Origin: Burkholderiales bacterium | GTDB lineage: Bacteria; Pseudomonadota; Gammaproteobacteria; Burkholderiales; Thiobacteraceae | DNA length: 64,000 nucleotides | NCBI GenBank assembly: GCA_023511995.1 | Contig: JAIMAL010000013.1 | Span: forward strand, 1-64,000 | Direction: 5' to 3' | Part shown: positions 21,314 through 28,476 of the stretch, piece by piece | How positions within the stretch are numbered: the first letter of the stretch is position 1 | How the letters are laid out: each line of letters starts with the position of its first letter | The notes under the pieces: model-generated | Told to the model about the DNA's origin: nothing | The model's input: only the letters and a program-made list of their open reading frames with translations | The model's database searches: none | Program-made: the position numbers and the translations under genes

Positions 21314-21940
21314 ATGAGCGATGCCCTCAATTATCTGGTGGCGGCCCGCGGCGACGCCCTCACCCACTATTTCAAGTTCCTCAAGGATGCCGGCAAGTAT
21401 CTCGACCCCAAGACGCGGGACCTCATCTCCGTCATCACCAAGGTGCATGCACAGACGGAAACCGGCTTCAAGCAATACCTGATGCGGGCCCTGCGGGATG
21501 GGGTGAAGCCCATCGAGGTCATCGATGCGCTGATCATGGCCTTCCCCGCGCTGGGCCTGGCGAAAATTGTGTGGGCGGCGGAAATCATCCTGGAGCTTGA
21601 CATGCCCGAGTTCCGCCCGGAAAACCTGACGCGGCAGGCGGGCTGGCACGAGGTGGGGCCGGTGGAGAGTTTCAAGGATGGCGAGACGGTGCGCCTGCCC
21701 TGCGACGGCCGGGAGCTGTTCGTTTATCGCAAGGGGGATGAATTCCGGGTCTATGACAGCCGCTGTCCCCATCAGGTGACCAATATCCCCCATCTGGCCC
21801 TGGAGGGGACGACGCTTACCTGTCCCAAGCATCACTGGAAATTCGACATCACCACCGGCGAGTGCATCGCCGTGGGCAAGGAACCGCTCAAGCGGTTCGA
21901 GACCAAGGTGGAAGGTGACCGGCTGTTTGCCTACTGGTGA
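21314..21940 (+). CDS. AhpD/CMD-like domain fused to a Rieske [2Fe-2S] domain
   Basis: 208 aa fusion. Residues 1-95 resemble the helical carboxymuconolactone decarboxylase/AhpD fold (YLDPKTRDLISVITKVHAQ...), but the redox CxxC of AhpD is missing and the half has no cysteine. Residues about 113-208 form a soluble Rieske domain with both ligand motifs, CPH and CPKHH, 16 residues apart (SRCPHQVTN...TLTCPKHHWKFD), as in ferredoxin subunits. ATG 21314 follows a good GGAGAAAGGA. It precedes phosphoribulokinase, whose promoter overlaps its stop codon. An electron-transfer role is likely; the partner is unknown. Confidence 0.85.
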   Translation: MSDALNYLVAARGDALTHYFKFLKDAGKYLDPKTRDLISVITKVHAQTETGFKQYLMRALRDGVKPIEVIDALIMAFPALGLAKIVWAAEIILELDMPEFRPENLTRQAGWHEVGPVESFKDGETVRLPCDGRELFVYRKGDEFRVYDSRCPHQVTNIPHLALEGTTLTCPKHHWKFDITTGECIAVGKEPLKRFETKVEGDRLFAYW

Positions 21941-21966
21941 CAGGGCGCTGGCGCCGCTTTTATAAT
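21937..21966 (+). promoter_or_regulatory. Strong putative sigma-70 promoter for phosphoribulokinase
   Basis: GTGACA (21937-21942, 5/6 to the -35 consensus), an 18-base spacer and a perfect -10 TATAAT (21961-21966). The -35 overlaps the stop codon of the upstream gene, and the phosphoribulokinase ATG is 41 bases downstream of the -10. By eye this is the best-matching promoter in the window. Confidence 0.65.
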
Positions 21967-22007
21967 CGGCGGTTACGCACAGCATTTCCACCTTTCAGGG
22001 AGTCATC

Positions 22008-22910
22008 ATGTCCGTCAAACATCCCGTCGTCGCGGTCACGGGTTCCTCCGGCGCTGGCACCACCACGGTGAAGCGCGCCTTCGAACATATCTTCCGCCGC
22101 GAGAACATCACCGCTGCCATCATCGAGGGCGACAGTTTCCACAGCCTCGACCGCAAGGCCTTCAAGGAGGCCGTGGCCAAGGCGGAAAAGGAAGGCCGCC
22201 GGCCGCCCAGCCATTTCGGTCCGGAGGCCAATCATTTCGACCTCATCGAGAAGACCTTCAAGGAATATGGCGAGAAGGGCACCTGCCTGCGCCGCTACTA
22301 CATCCACAACGAAGAGGAGGGCAAGCCCTGGGGACAGGAGCCCGGCACCTTCACCCCCTGGCAGCGCATCGAGAAGGGGACGGACCTTCTCTTCTACGAA
22401 GGCCTGCATGGCGGCGTGGTCACCGACACCGTGGATGCCGCGCGTTACGTGGACCTGCTGGTGGGCGTGGTGCCCATCGTCAACCTGGAATGGATCCAGA
22501 AAATCCACCGGGATGCGGCGGAGCGCGGCTATGCGCCCGATGTGATCGTCGATACCATCCTGCGGCGCATGCACGATTACGTGCATTACATCACGCCGCA
22601 GTTTTCCCGCACCCATATCAATTTCCAGCGGGTGCCCACGGTGGATACCTCCAACCCCTTCATCGCCCGTGACATCCCTACGCCGGACGAGAGCTTCGTC
22701 GTCATCCGCTTCCGCCGGGAGGTGGCGCAGACGGTGGATTTCCCTTACCTCCTCAACATGATCCCCCATTCCTTCATGTCGCGCCCCAACACCATCGTCG
22801 TGCCCGGCGGCAAGATGGGCTTCGCCATGGAGCTCATCCTCACGCCCATGATCCACGACTTGATTGCGGCGAGCAGGAAAGCGAGGGCGCGCAAAAGCAC
22901 GCGCAAATGA
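22008..22910 (+). CDS. prk: Phosphoribulokinase (class I)
   Basis: Phosphorylates ribulose 5-phosphate to RuBP, the CO2 acceptor of the Calvin cycle. It is 300 aa, the size of the class I bacterial enzyme. P-loop GSSGAGTTTVKRAFE lies at residues 12-26, the catalytic-base region IIEGDSFHSLDR near 40, and EGLHGG near 131. The similar P-loop of uridine kinases lacks these flanking features. It is transcribed from its own promoter and ends in a terminator, separate from any cbb operon. Related proteins of uncertain role exist in heterotrophs, so autotrophy needs RuBisCO elsewhere in the genome. Confidence 0.93.
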   Translation: MSVKHPVVAVTGSSGAGTTTVKRAFEHIFRRENITAAIIEGDSFHSLDRKAFKEAVAKAEKEGRRPPSHFGPEANHFDLIEKTFKEYGEKGTCLRRYYIHNEEEGKPWGQEPGTFTPWQRIEKGTDLLFYEGLHGGVVTDTVDAARYVDLLVGVVPIVNLEWIQKIHRDAAERGYAPDVIVDTILRRMHDYVHYITPQFSRTHINFQRVPTVDTSNPFIARDIPTPDESFVVIRFRREVAQTVDFPYLLNMIPHSFMSRPNTIVVPGGKMGFAMELILTPMIHDLIAASRKARARKSTRK

Positions 22911-22933
22911 GGTCGGGGTGCAAAGGGGGAAGA

Positions 22934-22956
22934 AGGCCGCCGTGCGCGGCTTTTTT
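22934..22956 (+). terminator. Rho-independent terminator after phosphoribulokinase
   Basis: Stem GCCGC (22936-22940) / GCGGC (22946-22950) with a five-base loop, extended by an A-T and a G-T pair, followed by six T (22951-22956). It lies 24 bases after the stop codon. Confidence 0.75.
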
Positions 22957-23002
22957 CTTGGCGCGGCCATCGTCCCGGGGTATGGGGTGCTGAGGCTTCG
23001 CC

Positions 23003-23374
23003 ATGATGGCGCGCTTTCTCGCCGATGCGGTGTTGCTTTTGCATCTGGGCTTCATTGTCTGGGTGGGGGCCGGGGGACTGGCGGTGCTGCGCTGGCCGCG
23101 GCTTGCATTCCTCCACCTGCCGGCAGTATTGTGGGGAGCGGGCATCGAGTTCACGGGCGCGATCTGTCCCCTGACCCCCCTGGAGAACGCCCTGCGCCGC
23201 CAGGCCGGAGAGGCGGGCTACGCCGGCGGCTTCATCGAGCATTACCTTCTGCCGCTGATCTACCCCGACGCCCTCACCGAAACGGTGGAGTGGCTGCTGG
23301 GGGCGCTGGTGCTGGCCATCAACGGCCCCATCTACTGGATGCTCTGGCGCCGCTCAAGCACCCTGCGTAGGTAA
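23003..23374 (+). CDS. DUF2784 family membrane protein
   Basis: 123 aa small membrane protein with three to four hydrophobic segments (residues about 5-30, 35-52, 95-115) and the family's conserved ICPLTPLENALRR stretch, then a GGFIEHYLLPLIYP motif. The function is unknown. The start is ATG 23003, with a second Met immediately after. It stands alone between phosphoribulokinase and uvrD, eight bases before the uvrD start, and may be translationally linked to it. Confidence 0.82.
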   Translation: MMARFLADAVLLLHLGFIVWVGAGGLAVLRWPRLAFLHLPAVLWGAGIEFTGAICPLTPLENALRRQAGEAGYAGGFIEHYLLPLIYPDALTETVEWLLGALVLAINGPIYWMLWRRSSTLRR

Positions 23375-23382
23375 GGACCGCC

Positions 23383-25497
23383 GTGAACGCGCCCGCTTTT
23401 CTTGCCCAGCTCAACCCGGAGCAACTGGCGGCCGTGACCCTGCCGCGGGAATCGGCGCTCATCCTCGCCGGTGCGGGTTCGGGCAAGACGCGGGTGCTCA
23501 CCACCCGCATCGCCTGGCTGATCCAGACCGGCCAGGCCAGTCCCGGCCACATCCTCGCCGTGACCTTCACCAACAAGGCGGCGCGGGAAATGCTCACGCG
23601 GCTTTCCAGCATGTTGCCCATCAACACGCGGGGCATGTGGGTGGGCACCTTCCATGGGCTCGCCAACCGCCTGCTGCGCGCCCATCACCGGGAGGCGGGA
23701 CTGCCGCAGCTCTTCCAGATCCTGGACCAGCAGGATCAGCTTGCGGCCATCAAGCGGGTGCTCAAGGCGGCGAACGTGGACGACGAGCGCTATCCCCCCC
23801 GCCAGGTGCAGTACTTCATCAACAGCGCCAAGGAGCAGGGGCTGCGCGCCGGGGAGGTGGAAGCGCCGGATGACGAGCGCGGGGTGTACCGCAGCCTTTT
23901 TGCTGCTTACGAAGAACAATGCCAGCGGGAAGGCGTGGTGGATTTCGCCGAGCTTCTGCTGCGCAGCTACGAGCTGCTCGCCCGCAACGAAGTTTTGCGC
24001 GCCCACTATCAGGCGCGTTTCCGCTACATCCTGGTGGACGAATTCCAGGACACCAGCCGCTTCCAGTACGAATGGCTGAAACTGTTCGCGGGCGCGGACA
24101 ATGCGGTCTTTGCCGTGGGCGACGACGATCAGTCCATCTATGCCTTCCGCGGCGCCCATGCCGGCAACATGCAGGACTTCCTGCGGGATTTCCGCGTCCG
24201 TCAGCTCATCAAGCTGGAGCAGAACTATCGTTCCCAGGGCAACATCCTGGACGCCGCCAATGCCGTGATCGCCCACAACGGCAACCGGCTGGGCAAGAAT
24301 CTGTGGACGGCGAAGGGGGCGGGCGAGCCCATTCGCGTCTTCGCCGCGGCAAGCGATGCGGAGGAGGCGCAGTTCGTTGTGGAAGAGGTGCGCGCCCTGC
24401 ACCGCGCGGGCCTGCCGCTGTCCGAAATCGCCGTGCTCTATCGCGCCAATGCCCAATCGCGGGTGCTGGAGCATGCCCTCTTCAGCGCCGGCCTGCCCTA
24501 CCGGGTCTATGGCGGCCTGCGCTTCTTCGAACGCCAGGAGATCAAACATGCGCTGTCTTATCTGCGCCTGCTGGCCAATCCTGGGGACGACAACGCGCTA
24601 ATCAGGGTGATCAACTTCCCGCCCCGGGGCATTGGTGCGCGCACCCTGGAAAAAATTCAGGAGGCGGCGCGGGAGCAGGGTGTCTCCCTCTGGCAGGCGG
24701 CGTGCCGGCAGGGCGCCACGCCGACGCGGGGACTGCCCGCCTTCGTTTCACTGGTGGAGGCGCTGCGGGAGGAGACCAAGGGCATGCGCTTGAGGGAGCA
24801 GGTGGAGCACATGCTTGAGGCAAGTGGCCTCACGGCCCATTACCGGGCGAGTGGCGAGCCGGATCGGGTGGAGAACCTGGAGGAGCTCATCCATGCCGCC
24901 GCGGCCTTCGAGGCGGAATACGAGGCGGAAGCCGAGGCGGGCGTCGATGTGCTCATCGCCTTCCTCACCCACGCCGCCCTGGAGGCCGGCGAGCATCAGG
25001 CGGGATTGGGCCAGGACGCGTTGCAGCTCATGACGGTGCACGCGGCCAAGGGGCTGGAGTTCGACGCGGTGTTCATCACGGGCCTCGAGGAAGGCCTCTT
25101 TCCCCATGAGAACAGCCTCTTCGAGGCGGGCGGGGTGGAGGAGGAGCGGCGCCTCATGTATGTGGCCATCACGCGGGCCCGCCAGCGGCTCTATCTCAGC
25201 CATGCGCAAAGCCGCATGCTCCATGGCCAGACGCGCTATGGCATTGCCTCCCGTTTCCTCGACGAGATTCCGGCTGCGCTGCTCGCCCCCGTGGGCAGCC
25301 CCGCGCCCCCCGCCCCGCGGCCCGAGGCGGCGGGCATCCCCTGGCGGGTGGGCCAGAGCGTGGTGCATGCCAAGTTCGGCGTGGGGGTGATCGTGGATTG
25401 CGAAGGCCGGGGCGCGGATGCTCGCATCCAAGTGAACTTCCGCGATGCGGGCCTTAAGTGGCTGATGGTGGAATACGCCAAGCTCACGCCCGCCTGA
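23383..25497 (+). CDS. uvrD: DNA helicase II UvrD (SF1A)
   Basis: ATP-dependent 3'-5' helicase of nucleotide excision and mismatch repair. 704 aa from GTG 23383. Helicase motifs in order: Q-motif LNPEQLAAV, Walker A AGAGSGKT near residue 30, TFTNKAAREM, DEFQDTS, VGDDDQSIYAFRGA, LEQNYRS, LMTVHAAKGLEFD and YVAITRARQRL. The C-terminal 50 residues carry the Tudor-like extension of UvrD/PcrA (VHAKFGVGVIVDCEG), which distinguishes it from Rep. It converges on the next gene with 74 bases between. Confidence 0.95.
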   Translation: MNAPAFLAQLNPEQLAAVTLPRESALILAGAGSGKTRVLTTRIAWLIQTGQASPGHILAVTFTNKAAREMLTRLSSMLPINTRGMWVGTFHGLANRLLRAHHREAGLPQLFQILDQQDQLAAIKRVLKAANVDDERYPPRQVQYFINSAKEQGLRAGEVEAPDDERGVYRSLFAAYEEQCQREGVVDFAELLLRSYELLARNEVLRAHYQARFRYILVDEFQDTSRFQYEWLKLFAGADNAVFAVGDDDQSIYAFRGAHAGNMQDFLRDFRVRQLIKLEQNYRSQGNILDAANAVIAHNGNRLGKNLWTAKGAGEPIRVFAAASDAEEAQFVVEEVRALHRAGLPLSEIAVLYRANAQSRVLEHALFSAGLPYRVYGGLRFFERQEIKHALSYLRLLANPGDDNALIRVINFPPRGIGARTLEKIQEAAREQGVSLWQAACRQGATPTRGLPAFVSLVEALREETKGMRLREQVEHMLEASGLTAHYRASGEPDRVENLEELIHAAAAFEAEYEAEAEAGVDVLIAFLTHAALEAGEHQAGLGQDALQLMTVHAAKGLEFDAVFITGLEEGLFPHENSLFEAGGVEEERRLMYVAITRARQRLYLSHAQSRMLHGQTRYGIASRFLDEIPAALLAPVGSPAPPAPRPEAAGIPWRVGQSVVHAKFGVGVIVDCEGRGADARIQVNFRDAGLKWLMVEYAKLTPA

Positions 25498-25571
25498 GGG
25501 GCATCGCGCTTTCCTGCCCCAATGAGGCAAGGCAATGGGCCATGCCCGTTGCCCTCACGGGCGCCTTCCCT

Positions 25572-26387
25572 TCAGGCCTCTGCTCCGTTTTCCCCTGGTG
25601 TTGCTCGGTCGAAGACATCCCGATAGGAGGCATAGACCGAGGCGAAAATGAGGGCGGCAAAGGCACACAGCACGGGGAAGGCGAGAAGCAGGCCGAGAAC
25701 ACCGGCCACCCTGGCGCCGGCCACGGCGGCAATGACTGCCACCACCCCCTGCAGGAGGAGGGAGAGGAAGGCATCGAGGAGGAAGAGGAGCACTCCATAG
25801 ACCAAAAACGGCCAGAAGTTGACGAGACTTGCCGAGAGTGACAGGCGCAGCGCCTCGCCAGGCCCAAGATCGCGGAACACCACCAGCGCCGGCGCAAACC
25901 AGTTGGCCATGGCCAGCGGCAAAAGGAGCGCCATGACCAGGAGGGCGGGCAGGGTAAGCTGGGTGAGGGCCTCTTCCACCACGGCGTGATCGGGTTTGGG
26001 GCTTGCCAGAAGTTCCACCAGGCGGCGCACGTCCTCACCCCAGCCCAGGGCAAAGAGGAGACTGGCGAAGAGTAGTGCCAGCACATTCACGCCCCCTAAG
26101 GCAAGCAGCGGCCGGGGCGTTTCCCGCAGGCCCGTGACGAGGTGGCCGAAGTGAAGGGGCTCGCCCCGTTCCGCGGCCCGTGCGGCGAACATGAGACCGG
26201 CGGTAAGCCCTGGCAAAAGCAAGAGGACGACGATCGGCCCCAGCAACGGCAGGGTGCCCAGCAGCGTCGTGGCGAGCAGGCCCATGGCCACCAGGGCAAG
26301 CCAAGCCCAGGGCTGGGAGCGGAGGAGGCGGAGGCCCTCCCGCAGCCAGCCATAGCCATAAAGGGGATTGCAGCGGCGGATGTTCAT
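25572..26387 (-). CDS. Multi-pass inner-membrane protein (BPSS1780-like family)
   Basis: 271 aa, strongly hydrophobic, with about six predicted membrane helices (including residues 30-60, 95-115, 150-170, 185-215 and 225-250). It resembles the betaproteobacterial BPSS1780-type family, whose function is unknown. The start ATG 26387 overlaps the thrB stop by four bases (ATGA), so translation is coupled. The frame is open further upstream, but that portion overlaps thrB and lacks membrane character. It may be transport-related or structural; no catalytic motif is seen. Confidence 0.75.
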   Translation of the reverse strand: MNIRRCNPLYGYGWLREGLRLLRSQPWAWLALVAMGLLATTLLGTLPLLGPIVVLLLLPGLTAGLMFAARAAERGEPLHFGHLVTGLRETPRPLLALGGVNVLALLFASLLFALGWGEDVRRLVELLASPKPDHAVVEEALTQLTLPALLVMALLLPLAMANWFAPALVVFRDLGPGEALRLSLSASLVNFWPFLVYGVLLFLLDAFLSLLLQGVVAVIAAVAGARVAGVLGLLLAFPVLCAFAALIFASVYASYRDVFDRATPGENGAEA

Positions 26388-27337
26388 GCGACCCAGTGGC
26401 GGCGCAATTCGGGTTCGTGGTGGATATGGTTTTCCAGCACCCGCTGGAAATGTTCCGGGTCCTTGGCGTGGGTGACTTCGCCCGGCCGCGGGAAATGGTA
26501 GTCGTAGAGGCGTGATAACCAGAAGCGCAGGGCTGCGGCACGCAGCATCACCGGCCAGGCACCCTTTTCGATGGCGGTGAGGGGCCGTCTGCCGTGGTAG
26601 GCGGTGAGCATGGCCATGACCCGTGGCGCATCCAGGGTGAGGTCCTCGGCAAGACACCAGTCATTTACGGCGATGGCCAGGTCGAAGAGCCACACATCGT
26701 TGCAGGCGAAATAGAAGTCGATCACCCCGGAAAGCCGGCTGTCCTCGAAGAGGACATTGTCGCGGAAGAGATCGGCATGGATCACGCCTCGGGGCAGATC
26801 CTCGAAGCGGTAGAGGGCCTGGAAGCGCAGCTCCTCCATGAGCAGGGCCTGACCGGGCGCATCGAGATGGGGCATCACCGCCCGCGCCGTCTCCCGCCAC
26901 CAGTGGGGTCCGCGGGGGTTGGCGAGCTCGGCGGGATAACTCCGGGCGGCCAGGTGCAGATCGGCGAGCATCTCCCCCACCTCGGCGCAATGGGTGGCGG
27001 TGGGTTGCATCTGCGGTGCGCCGTTCAGGCGGGTGACGATGCAGGCGGGTTTGCCCTTGAGGGGGTTCACATAGCGGTTATCCAGGCTGGCGATGGGCTG
27101 CGGACAGGGGATGCCGTGGCTCGCCAGGTGCGCCATCAGGTTGAGGTAGTAGGGCAGGCTTTCTGGGGCCATGCGTTCGAAGAGGGTGAGCACATAGCGG
27201 CCGTGGGTGGTGGTGACGAAATAGTTGGTGTTTTCCACACCGGCGGCAATGCCCTTCAGTTCGACGAGGCTGCCCAGGGAATACTGGCCAAGCCACGCCC
27301 GCAGCTCCTCCGGGGTGACGGCTGTATAGACGGACAT
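26384..27337 (-). CDS. thrB: Homoserine kinase (APH-fold type)
   Basis: Phosphorylates homoserine in threonine synthesis. It is 317 aa of the aminoglycoside-phosphotransferase fold used by pseudomonads and betaproteobacteria, not the GHMP ThrB of enterics. MSVYTAVTPEELRAWLGQY is the typical N-terminus; the catalytic loop VIHADLFRDNVLFED and the metal-binding Asp in GVIDFYFA are intact. It lies between a small DUF2782 gene upstream and a membrane protein that overlaps its stop codon. Confidence 0.94.
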   Translation of the reverse strand: MSVYTAVTPEELRAWLGQYSLGSLVELKGIAAGVENTNYFVTTTHGRYVLTLFERMAPESLPYYLNLMAHLASHGIPCPQPIASLDNRYVNPLKGKPACIVTRLNGAPQMQPTATHCAEVGEMLADLHLAARSYPAELANPRGPHWWRETARAVMPHLDAPGQALLMEELRFQALYRFEDLPRGVIHADLFRDNVLFEDSRLSGVIDFYFACNDVWLFDLAIAVNDWCLAEDLTLDAPRVMAMLTAYHGRRPLTAIEKGAWPVMLRAAALRFWLSRLYDYHFPRPGEVTHAKDPEHFQRVLENHIHHEPELRRHWVA

Positions 27338-27352
27338 CGGCGGGGGCGGGAC

Positions 27353-27691
27353 TCAGAACTGATGGATCACCCAGCGCGGCACGCGGGTGCCGGAATCCAG
27401 GTTGTCCATGCGCACGAAGGTGCCGTCGCCCTTGTCGTCCACCAGATAATAGGGTTTGCCGTAACGGGGCGTGATTTTCATCATGTACAGCTTGCCGCCG
27501 ATGCGGAATTCCTCCACCTGTTCCTCCCCCCGCTGGCGGATGGTGACTTCCGGCTCCAGGTCGGGGTTGAGCTCATAGCCCGGCGGGGGCGGCGGCGGTT
27601 CGGGAACCGGCGCGAGATCCTTGGGCAGCGCCCGCTCCTCGGCGATGGCGGCCTGCGTGAGGAAAAAAAGCAGCGGCAGGGCACGGCGCAT
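27353..27691 (-). CDS. Exported DUF2782 family protein
   Basis: 112 aa with a signal peptide (MRRALPLLFFLTQAAIA) and a Pro-rich segment (PEPPPPPPGYELNPDLEPEV). A conserved domain of unknown function ends DNLDSGTRVPRWVIHQF. DUF2782 genes habitually sit beside homoserine kinase or polA in betaproteobacteria. ATG 27691 was chosen over an upstream alternative because it opens the signal peptide. It is separated by 15 bases from thrB. Confidence 0.8.
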   Translation of the reverse strand: MRRALPLLFFLTQAAIAEERALPKDLAPVPEPPPPPPGYELNPDLEPEVTIRQRGEEQVEEFRIGGKLYMMKITPRYGKPYYLVDDKGDGTFVRMDNLDSGTRVPRWVIHQF

Positions 27692-27715
27692 GGAAGATCC
27701 TTGAGGCAAAAGCCG

Positions 27716-27721
27716 ATTATA
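27716..27721 (-). promoter_or_regulatory. Possible -10 element for DUF2782-thrB
   Basis: A perfect TATAAT on the minus strand (27721-27716), 25 bases upstream of the DUF2782 ATG. No convincing -35 at 16-18 bases; TTGTGA at 15 bases is the best. A palindrome GTGATCAC (27733-27740) lies where a regulator could bind. Weak evidence. Confidence 0.35.
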
Positions 27722-27736
27722 ACCCGGCTGCCGTGA

Positions 27737-28462
27737 TCACAAATGGAGCTGGATTTCCCGCTCCGCGGCGGTGGGCTCGAAGCCGCGCAGCTCGTAGTGT
27801 TTGAAGATGGCGTCCACCACCGCCTTCGGCTCGTCGATGAGCTGGATGAGGTCCACATCCGCCGGATCGATCATGCCCTCTTTCACCAGAGTGTTGCGGA
27901 ACCAATCCACCACTGGCATCCAGAAGGGCGAATGCACGAGGATGATGGGCATTTTGCGCGTCTTGCCGGTCTGCACGAGGGTTAAGGCTTCAAAGAGTTC
28001 GTCCAGGGTGCCGAAGCCACCGGGCATGACCACATAGGCGATGGCGAAACGCACGAACATGACCTTGCGCGCAAAAAAATGGCGGAAGGTCTGGGAAATG
28101 TCCTGGAACGGATTGGCGCGCTGTTCGTGGGGCAACTGGATGTTGAGGCCCACGCTGGGCGAGCGGCCGAAATAGGCGCCCTTGTTGGCGGCCTCCATGA
28201 TGCCGGGGCCGCCGCCCGAGATCACGGCAAAGCCCGCATCGGAAAGCTGGCGGGCAATCTGTTCGGCAAGCAGGTAGTAGGCGTGGTCGGGCGGCACGCG
28301 CGCGCTGCCGAAAATGGATACGGCGGGACGAATGGCGGCCAGGCGTTCGGTGGCTTCCACGAACTCTGCCATAATCTCGAACACCCGCCAGGATTCCCGC
28401 GGCGAAAAGGCGCGCGCCTGGACGTCGGGATCCAGGATCTTGGGAATTTTCTCTTTCATCAT
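27737..28462 (-). CDS. LOG family (TIGR00730) Rossmann-fold protein
   Basis: 241 aa. Contains the LOG signature GGGPGIMEAANKGAY and PGGFGTLDELFEALTLVQTGK, which form the nucleotide-monophosphate binding and phosphoribohydrolase site. Family members release the base from nucleoside monophosphates (cytokinin activation in plants, AMP/pyrimidine turnover in bacteria). The real substrate here is unknown. The start is ATG 28462 or the adjacent Met at 28459. It is divergent from polA with only 14 bases between start codons, so the two promoters must overlap or lie inside the coding regions. Confidence 0.88.
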   Translation of the reverse strand: MMKEKIPKILDPDVQARAFSPRESWRVFEIMAEFVEATERLAAIRPAVSIFGSARVPPDHAYYLLAEQIARQLSDAGFAVISGGGPGIMEAANKGAYFGRSPSVGLNIQLPHEQRANPFQDISQTFRHFFARKVMFVRFAIAYVVMPGGFGTLDELFEALTLVQTGKTRKMPIILVHSPFWMPVVDWFRNTLVKEGMIDPADVDLIQLIDEPKAVVDAIFKHYELRGFEPTAAEREIQLHL

Positions 28463-28476
28463 GCGACCCCGCGGAA

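Noticed and set aside
22008-22910. Uridine kinase as alternative for the phosphoribulokinase gene
   Set aside because: The size, EGDSFHSLDR context and EGLHGG segment fit class I phosphoribulokinase; uridine kinases are shorter and differ after the P-loop.
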